This document shows positions 6,212-11,585 of a stretch of 11,585 nt of DNA, in pieces; position 1 is the first letter of the stretch; every line of letters begins with the position of its first letter. The DNA lies in assembly GCF_030146175.1 (NCBI RefSeq), contig NZ_JASLCE010000132.1, positions 1 to 11,585 of the forward strand. Reading direction: 5' to 3'. Below the pieces are notes generated by a model. It saw only the letters and a program-made list of their open reading frames with translations. It did not search any database and was not told the DNA's origin. The translations under genes were made by a program, and so were the position numbers. This DNA comes from Flavobacterium sp. GTDB lineage: Bacteria; Bacteroidota; Bacteroidia; Flavobacteriales; Flavobacteriaceae.

Positions 6212-8944
6212 TTATCGTAAACGACGATCCGGAAGACTACGCTTATCCCACTTGATATCGCTAAGAACAGAAGACTTGATTCCGATAAAAAAGCCCCAGT
6301 AGGAGTACGTTCCAAAAGGTACCCAGTTAAAACTCATTCGCCAGCTTAAAAGGTCTCTTTCAAAACGGAACTGCGTAAAACTGACCCCTTTTCGGGCAAA
6401 ATCGTATCCGGTGGAAACCCCAACTTTCCATTGTGGTGTTAAGTCAATATTTCCGGAAACCATCAGGGAATTGGTAACAATCTCGTTTTCACGATTGTTG
6501 TTTCCATAAGTTAGGGAGTAGGCAAATTGTAAATCCCAAGGGAGTGCCAGTTGGTAAAACCCTTTAAATTTGTCTTCACCGTCGTCTTTTTTGTCTTTAA
6601 ATAAACTATGTCTGTTATCACTCAGGTCGGTAGCGCGTCCGAATAAATCATCGCCACGGCCTCCGTTCATAACATTCTGATCGTTCGTTTTTGTGTCTTT
6701 ATCCGAGCTTGGTCCGAAATCGGAACTGGAAAGGCTGTAATTAATAGTAATGTTGGCACTGGTCATACGGAACAAACTACCTCCGTTGTCGATATTGAAC
6801 TTGTTGATTTTTCTACCGGCATTGTCAATGGCATATAGATCGAGAGTAGATCCAAAGTTGACATTCATTTTGTTGTTAAAGAACTGTGTTCCTCCGGAAA
6901 CCATTATCGGTGACCACGCAAGCGAGTCGGCTGCCATATTGTAATTCGTGGAAAAGTTCAGATTGTTTAACAGCATAACCTTTTTCGGTTCCGTTTTGGT
7001 TTCGTCTTTATCGCGTACTTTGGCTTCGAAAGTATTACTCAGTGTAAAACCGACATTGTTTGCCATGGTTCTTCCGGGAGCACCGAAGATTCCGTTTTCG
7101 AAACGCGAGTAATCAACCCGTGTCGTTCCGGTAGCATCGATCGCATAGGTATCGTAATAGTTGCTAAAGCTTGGTAGATAGGAATAGGAAACGCTCGGAC
7201 GCATTACGTGACGAATGGCCTGGATTTTTTTATCATCTCCGAAATTAAACGTACCGTAAATAGTCGTTCCGATGTTGGAGGTAAAGTTATAAGTGCGATA
7301 CGCGTCAAAACCGTTGATGTCGTTGGTAACAACCATATTTTTTGAAGCGTCGAATTCTTTGCTGATGGTTTTTAAGTACCATACTTCGCTATAGTTGGTT
7401 CCGGCGGTAACACTAAAATACTTGAATACTTTAAAGTTGGTACTGATCGGAATACTATGTTGGAAACCAACTTTGGAATCCCGGAACATTTGAGGGGAGA
7501 AAAACAGGGAATCGGTTGTACGGATTCTGTTTTCGGCTCTAAGGTTGTATTGGAAGTTGATGTTTTTAAAGATTCCTTTTTTAAGTTCGTCTCTTTTAGC
7601 AAACGGGAAAATACGATCCACACTGGCCTGGAAAGTAGGTAGCGTCATGTCGATAATTTCCGTATTGGTATTCTGAGAGTGCGTAGCGGTTACCGAATAG
7701 TTCACCTGAGGAACGGTTTGTAAGGTCTGCGAATAGGAAACCGAAGAACTCATGTTGTTATTCAGGGAAGAACCGACGTTGAGCATGTTTAATGTATTAC
7801 GGAAATACTGACTACTACCTAAGTTAACCGATGCTGAAAATCGGGAATTAGGACTGGCTTTAGCATCCTGAGAATGCGACCATTGGATGTTGTATTCGCG
7901 TCGTTTGGTATAATCGGGGAATCCTCTTTCACTTTGAATCTGATTTTCGAAACGTATATTAACCCGTCCGTTAAAGGCATAGCGTTTGGCATAACTGCTT
8001 TCAAATCGTAAGGCATAACTTCCGTTGGTATAATAATCTCCCAAAACCGCAAGGTCGTAATAATCGCTTAAGGCGAAATAATAACCACCGTTTTGAAGGA
8101 AATAACCACGATCACGGGTGTCACCAAATGAAGGAATGATAAAACCGGAAGCGGATGTTTCGCTCATCGGGAAATAACCAAATGGTAACCCTAAAGGAGT
8201 CGGTACATCGGCGATAACCATATTGGTAAGACCTACAACTACTTTTTTACCCGGTACAAATTTGATTTTTCGCGCCAGGAAATAATATTCCGGATCGTCA
8301 ATATTTTTAGAAGTGGTAAAACGGGCATTTTTCATAAAATACACCGAATCGTTTTCTCGTTTGGAAACCTCTGCTTTGATACGGAAATCCGTTTGTTCGG
8401 TTCTGGAGTTCCAGATTTTGGCTTTTTTTGTCTTAAAATTGAAGCGAATTGAATCGGGTTCGACTACGTTTTGTCCTTGTTTAAAATAGGGGAATTGGGT
8501 GTAATTTCCTAAACTGTCTTTGATTCGTCCGGCATATACTTCGTCTTTATCATAGTCCAAAATGATGATTCCGGACTTTAATTCGATGTCTTTATAGTAT
8601 AATTCCGCTTCGTTATAGAGGGTAAGTTGTTTCTTTTTTTGATCGATTTTTTCGTAATCTTTCGCTTTACGCTTGACAATAGCGTCTATAGAGGACTTCT
8701 TTTTTTTGATCGTATCATTCTTGGTTTCGACAGTCGGTTTTTTAAAACTGTCGGGGGTTAAATGGATACTATCTTTCTGTTTTTCAGCGGGTATGTTTTT
8801 AGTTTGGGACCGGTTTTCCTGTGAATAGATTTCATGTTTTCCTACGAGAAGAAAAAATGACAATAAAACGATATGAAATAAGTTTGTACGCAAAGGTTTT
8901 AATACTATTTTTGTAAAAATATGGCTCAATTTTTGACGGTTCAA
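6212..8944 (-). CDS. lptD: LPS assembly outer-membrane protein LptD
   Basis: The 910-residue protein is the Bacteroidota form of LptD, the beta-barrel that inserts lipopolysaccharide in the outer leaflet. A signal peptide ends near residue 42 (IYSQ), followed by a Lys/Asp-rich linker (45-106). A periplasmic jellyroll of the LptA/OstA type follows (about 107-240, with YYKDIELKSG). The barrel starts at the family motif ASGFIIPSFG (265-274) and runs to the C-terminus with many alternating aromatic strands. The protein has no cysteine, unlike E. coli LptD. A charged segment at about 739-795 interrupts the barrel. The longest frame starts with TTG at 8944; a second TTG at 8893 (residue 18) gives a classical signal peptide and a normal leader behind the predicted promoter, and I prefer it (893 residues). 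No ATG is available before the signal peptide. ridA follows on the same strand. Confidence 0.9.
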   Translation of the reverse strand: MNRQKLSHIFTKIVLKPLRTNLFHIVLLSFFLLVGKHEIYSQENRSQTKNIPAEKQKDSIHLTPDSFKKPTVETKNDTIKKKKSSIDAIVKRKAKDYEKIDQKKKQLTLYNEAELYYKDIELKSGIIILDYDKDEVYAGRIKDSLGNYTQFPYFKQGQNVVEPDSIRFNFKTKKAKIWNSRTEQTDFRIKAEVSKRENDSVYFMKNARFTTSKNIDDPEYYFLARKIKFVPGKKVVVGLTNMVIADVPTPLGLPFGYFPMSETSASGFIIPSFGDTRDRGYFLQNGGYYFALSDYYDLAVLGDYYTNGSYALRFESSYAKRYAFNGRVNIRFENQIQSERGFPDYTKRREYNIQWSHSQDAKASPNSRFSASVNLGSSQYFRNTLNMLNVGSSLNNNMSSSVSYSQTLQTVPQVNYSVTATHSQNTNTEIIDMTLPTFQASVDRIFPFAKRDELKKGIFKNINFQYNLRAENRIRTTDSLFFSPQMFRDSKVGFQHSIPISTNFKVFKYFSVTAGTNYSEVWYLKTISKEFDASKNMVVTNDINGFDAYRTYNFTSNIGTTIYGTFNFGDDKKIQAIRHVMRPSVSYSYLPSFSNYYDTYAIDATGTTRVDYSRFENGIFGAPGRTMANNVGFTLSNTFEAKVRDKDETKTEPKKVMLLNNLNFSTNYNMAADSLAWSPIMVSGGTQFFNNKMNVNFGSTLDLYAIDNAGRKINKFNIDNGGSLFRMTSANITINYSLSSSDFGPSSDKDTKTNDQNVMNGGRGDDLFGRATDLSDNRHSLFKDKKDDGEDKFKGFYQLALPWDLQFAYSLTYGNNNRENEIVTNSLMVSGNIDLTPQWKVGVSTGYDFARKGVSFTQFRFERDLLSWRMSFNWVPFGTYSYWGFFIGIKSSVLSDIKWDKRSLPDRRLR
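8883..8913 (+). promoter_or_regulatory. Promoter of the amidase gene
   Basis: TTTG at 8883-8886 and TATTTTTG at 8906-8913 are separated by 19 bases, a full match to the Bacteroidota (TTTG-N19-TAnnTTTG) housekeeping promoter. Transcription would begin near 8920, giving a leader of about 97 bases before the amidase ATG. The elements lie on the other strand of the 5' end of lptD. Confidence 0.6.
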
Positions 8945-8963
8945 ACTTACATATATTTTTTCT

Positions 8964-8995
8964 CAAAAATAAGCATTTAATAAAATTATAACCAA
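8964..8995 (-). promoter_or_regulatory. Promoter of lptD
   Basis: Read on the minus strand, TTG (8995-8993), a 21-base spacer and TATTTTTG (8971-8964) match the Bacteroidota promoter pattern. The start point would be near 8957. That leaves only about 13 bases before the TTG at 8944 but about 64 bases before the TTG at 8893, which supports the downstream start for lptD. Confidence 0.55.
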
Positions 8996-9016
8996 TATCG
9001 ATAAATATCAAAGACA

Positions 9017-10195
9017 ATGAGAGGGAACATCAAGTTTAATTTTATAAGTTCAATTTTTTTACTACTGTTTTTCCATACTGCTTTTGCTCAAAATAATACG
9101 AAATTCAAAGTCGTTTTAGATCCGGGACACGGTGGTAATGACTTTGGTGCGGTTTATCACGGCTATGTTGAAAAAAACAACGCCCTGAACGTAGCATTAA
9201 AAGTAGGGAAATTGTTGGAAAAAGACCCTAACATACAGGTAATTTACACCCGTAAGACCGATGTTTTTATCGAATTGGACGAAAGAGCCAACATTGCGAA
9301 CCGAAATGACGCTAATATTTTTGTGTCAATTCACTGTAATGCCAATAAAAATCTGGCCGCTTCCGGAACCGAAACCTATGTAATGGGGGTTACCCGTAAC
9401 GCGTCCAACCTTGAAGTAGCGAAAAAAGAGAATGCCGTGGTTACGATGGAGAGCGATTATAAAATGAAATACGACGGATACGACCCGAATTCTCCGGAAT
9501 CGTTAATCGGAATGACACTTTTACAGGAAGAGTATATCGAACAAAGTATCGATTTGGCGGCCCGTATTCAGGATGGTTTCGAAAACGGATTGGGACGAAA
9601 AAGCCGTGGTGTAAAACAGGCAGGATTCCTGGTATTGCGTAAAATCTATATGCCACGCGTATTGATCGAGATGGGATTCGTATCCAATAAAGACGAAGGA
9701 TCGTATTTGAGCTCGGATAACGGTCAGGAAGAATTGGCCAAAGCGATCGCCGATGCCATTACCGGTTATAAAAAAGAATACTTCGTGCCGGGCGTTTCCG
9801 TTGGAAGAGACGAAAGACCAACACCGTCTAAAACGGTCGAAAAAGAACGGGAAAAAGAAAAAGATACCAAAGTAGTAAAAGTGGATTCGACTAAAGTTAC
9901 CAAAGAAATTAAAAAAGAAATCAAATCGGTTGCTTCTTCAAAAGGAGTGGTGTTTAAAGTGCAGATTTCGGCCAGTGGTAAAAAATTGGATTTAACGCCA
10001 AGTAACTTTAAAGGGCTGAATAACATTTCGATGGAAGAAGATAAGACCATTATTAAATATTACTACGGACAAGTGAAAGAGCATTCCGAAGCCAAAGAAC
10101 TTTTAAACGAAGCCAAAGAAAAAGGCTTTACATCGGCCTTTATCGTGGCCTTTAAGGATGGTAAAAAGATTAGTATCCAGGAAGCATTGAAATAA
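9017..10195 (+). CDS. N-acetylmuramoyl-L-alanine amidase with SPOR domain
   Basis: The 392-residue protein cuts the bond between N-acetylmuramic acid and L-Ala in peptidoglycan, as in septum splitting. A signal peptide ends near residue 24 (TAFAQ). The Amidase_3 domain covers about 29-252, with zinc ligands His38 (LDPGHGG), Glu52 and His106 (SIHCNA), and catalytic Glu218 (LIEMGF). Between His106 and Glu218 is an insertion (about 128-200) at the place where AmiA/B/C carry an autoinhibitory segment. A Lys/Glu-rich linker (about 265-305) leads to a C-terminal SPOR-like domain (about 312-380, FKVQISAS through SAFIVAF), which in other proteins binds denuded septal glycan. Thus a periplasmic division-site amidase is inferred. 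It diverges from lptD and is followed 55 bases later by the MlaD-like gene, with no terminator between. Confidence 0.93.
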   Translation: MRGNIKFNFISSIFLLLFFHTAFAQNNTKFKVVLDPGHGGNDFGAVYHGYVEKNNALNVALKVGKLLEKDPNIQVIYTRKTDVFIELDERANIANRNDANIFVSIHCNANKNLAASGTETYVMGVTRNASNLEVAKKENAVVTMESDYKMKYDGYDPNSPESLIGMTLLQEEYIEQSIDLAARIQDGFENGLGRKSRGVKQAGFLVLRKIYMPRVLIEMGFVSNKDEGSYLSSDNGQEELAKAIADAITGYKKEYFVPGVSVGRDERPTPSKTVEKEREKEKDTKVVKVDSTKVTKEIKKEIKSVASSKGVVFKVQISASGKKLDLTPSNFKGLNNISMEEDKTIIKYYYGQVKEHSEAKELLNEAKEKGFTSAFIVAFKDGKKISIQEALK

Positions 10196-10250
10196 ATAAT
10201 ACTGTAGGTAAAATATTTATTTTTAATTTTGCTCATTAAATATTTGAATT

Positions 10251-11219
10251 TTGAAAATCACTAGAGAAGTTAAAACAGCAATTTTAGTCATTACCTCTAT
10301 ATTGGTATGTTTATGGGGTTATAGTTTCCTGAAAGGGAAAAATCTATTCGACTCCAACCGTAAATTTTATGTTGTATATGATAACGTGGAAGGTTTATCG
10401 CCTTCGGCGGCCGTAACGATAAACGGATTGGTAGTTGGAAAAATATCCGCTATCGAAATCCAGCCAAACACCGGGAAATTATTGGTGGAAATGCAGATTA
10501 AAAACGATTTCGCCATTTCGAAATCAAGTGTGGCCAGTATTTACGAACCGGGATTTATCGGTGGAAAACAAATTGCAATCCTTCCGAATTTTAAAGATAC
10601 CAACATGGCACAGTCCGGCGATTATTTACAAGCCGATGTGAAATTAGGATTAACAGCCAAATTGGAAGACAAACTGGCGCCGATTCAGGAAAAACTGAAT
10701 AAAGTTCTGGAAAGTACCGATGTATTGCTAACCAACATTAATAATGTAATGGACGCGCAAACACAGGCGAATCTAAAAAACAGCCTGGCGGAATTAAACA
10801 AAACATTGACGAACTTTAGTGCGGCTTCGGTAAATGTGAACCACTTACTGGCAGATAATAAAGGAAAACTTGATCATACGATTACGAATATTGATAAAGT
10901 ATCGACCAATTTTGCGAAGATGTCCGATTCATTAGCGAAAGCAAACATTGGTAAAACGGTTAAAAACCTGGAAAGTACCTTAGCGAATGTCGACAAGATC
11001 ATGAACGACTTACAGTCCGGAAAAGGATCTATGGGGAAATTGTTAAAAGATGACGCCATGTATAAAAATCTGGCAGGCGCTTCCAAACAATTGGAACTAT
11101 TGTTAGGCGATATGAAGCTAAACCCGAAACGATATGTACATTTCTCTTTATTCGGAAAAAAAGCAGCTCCTTATGTAGCGCCGGAAGAAGAGAAAACAAC
11201 AACAGAACAAAAACAATAA
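10251..11219 (+). CDS. MlaD/MCE family lipid-transport protein
   Basis: The 322-residue protein has an N-terminal membrane anchor (about 8-28), one MCE domain (about 37-115, from FYVVYDNVEGL to GGKQIAIL) and a long helical region (about 134-290) with heptad-like spacing, ending in a polar Glu/Thr/Gln tail. MCE proteins form hexameric rings in the periplasm that carry phospholipids between the membranes with an MlaE/MlaF-type transporter; those partners are not in this window. It is longer than E. coli MlaD (183 residues) because of the helical part. The start codon is TTG: an in-frame TGA sits two codons upstream, and the first in-frame ATG (residue 81) would cut the MCE domain. It likely shares a transcript with the amidase gene and with the Fe-S protein gene 19 bases downstream. 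Confidence 0.92.
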   Translation: MKITREVKTAILVITSILVCLWGYSFLKGKNLFDSNRKFYVVYDNVEGLSPSAAVTINGLVVGKISAIEIQPNTGKLLVEMQIKNDFAISKSSVASIYEPGFIGGKQIAILPNFKDTNMAQSGDYLQADVKLGLTAKLEDKLAPIQEKLNKVLESTDVLLTNINNVMDAQTQANLKNSLAELNKTLTNFSAASVNVNHLLADNKGKLDHTITNIDKVSTNFAKMSDSLAKANIGKTVKNLESTLANVDKIMNDLQSGKGSMGKLLKDDAMYKNLAGASKQLELLLGDMKLNPKRYVHFSLFGKKAAPYVAPEEEKTTTEQKQ

Positions 11220-11238
11220 GCATTAATCTATACTTTAT

Positions 11239-11585
11239 ATGAGTTATTTAGATAATATACTATTTGCCATTATCCTTGTTTTAGGAATCGGTTTTTTTGC
11301 ACAGAATGTCAAAAAACTGATCCGTAACATTAAATTAGGACAGGATGTTGACCGTACGGATAATCCAAAGGAAAGATGGCGTAACATGGCAATGATTGCC
11401 TTAGGTCAATCGAAAATGGTTAAAAGACCGGTTGCCGGAATATTGCACATCATAGTATATTTAGGATTTATCATCATCAATATTGAAGTATTGGAAATCC
11501 TGATTGATGGTTTATTCGGAACACACCGCGTTTTCTCCTTTTTAGGCGGATTCTATAATGTATTGATCGGTTCGTTCGAAGTATT
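11239..11585 (+). CDS. Membrane Fe-S oxidoreductase, N-terminal part (cut by window end)
   Basis: The frame from ATG at 11239 is open to the window edge and gives 115 codons. It shows a first hydrophobic helix (about 6-22), a basic cytoplasmic loop (KKLIRNIKLGQD and ERWRNMAMIALGQSKM), a second helix (about 66-84) with His70 in GILHIIVYLGF as a possible haem ligand, and the start of a third helix. This pattern is what I know from the Flavobacteriia (Fe-S)-binding proteins that join a NarI-like membrane domain to C-terminal 4Fe-4S and cysteine-rich (CCG) domains, acting in quinone-linked electron transfer. The Fe-S part is outside the window, so this rests on the membrane part alone. It follows the MlaD-like gene by 19 bases. 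Confidence 0.75.
   Translation, partial: MSYLDNILFAIILVLGIGFFAQNVKKLIRNIKLGQDVDRTDNPKERWRNMAMIALGQSKMVKRPVAGILHIIVYLGFIIINIEVLEILIDGLFGTHRVFSFLGGFYNVLIGSFEV

Noticed and set aside
7457..7642. Open frames on the opposite strand and in other frames of lptD, including about 7372-7623 and 7819-8052
   Set aside because: They lie fully inside a well-supported barrel gene, lack family features and have no leader signals; shadows of the lptD codons.
10224..10231. TAATTTTG, a -7-like box before the MlaD-like gene
   Set aside because: No -33 element at the right distance and the resulting leader would be only about 13 bases; co-transcription with the amidase is simpler.
1..11585. Mobile elements, CRISPR arrays, tRNA or rRNA genes
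   Set aside because: No transposase or integrase frame, no regularly spaced repeats, and no tRNA-like or rRNA-like sequence was seen on either strand.

Overview
The window looks like chromosomal DNA of a Bacteroidota bacterium, most likely a Flavobacterium or close relative (family Flavobacteriaceae). Supporting signs are the low GC, A-rich leaders without clear Shine-Dalgarno sequences, promoter boxes of the Bacteroidota type (TTTG about 19 bases before TAnnTTTG), a Bacteroidota-style LptD, and the gene order LptD / SPOR amidase / MCE protein / Fe-S oxidoreductase. I see no tRNA, rRNA, CRISPR array, insertion sequence or phage gene. Most genes are housekeeping.

Left part (1-2348). An unrecognised lipoprotein gene (plus strand) converges on a three-gene minus-strand operon: typical 2-Cys peroxiredoxin, then a thioredoxin-like protein with a WCGNC active site, then a small acidic cysteine-free protein (DUF6952-like). 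A hairpin with GAAA loop and U tract lies at the meeting point and ends the peroxiredoxin operon. The operon reads as a peroxide-detoxification unit with a dedicated reductant and an unexplained third member.

Middle part (2349-6191). A 267-base divergent spacer with candidate promoters and a perfect 14-base palindrome precedes a plus-strand group: a 650-residue APC-superfamily amino acid permease of the cationic amino acid transporter type with two large periplasmic insertions, a BadF/BcrA-type (N-acetylglucosamine kinase-like) ATPase, and methylglyoxal synthase. The methylglyoxal synthase gene overlaps by 20 bases the end of a convergent ridA gene, which sits 20 bases downstream of lptD.

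Right part (6212-11585). lptD (minus) and an N-acetylmuramoyl-L-alanine amidase with a C-terminal SPOR domain (plus) diverge from a compact region with two good promoters whose transcripts should overlap at their 5' ends. The amidase is followed by an MlaD/MCE-domain protein with a long helical tail and by the first 115 codons of a membrane Fe-S oxidoreductase cut by the window edge. This half is mainly cell-envelope biogenesis: LPS insertion, peptidoglycan splitting and lipid transport.

I did not find a clear new defence or mobile system. The best leads are the cysteine-free third gene of the peroxiredoxin operon, the periplasmic insertions in the permease with a palindrome in its promoter region, the overlapping lptD/amidase promoters, and an LptD without any cysteine.
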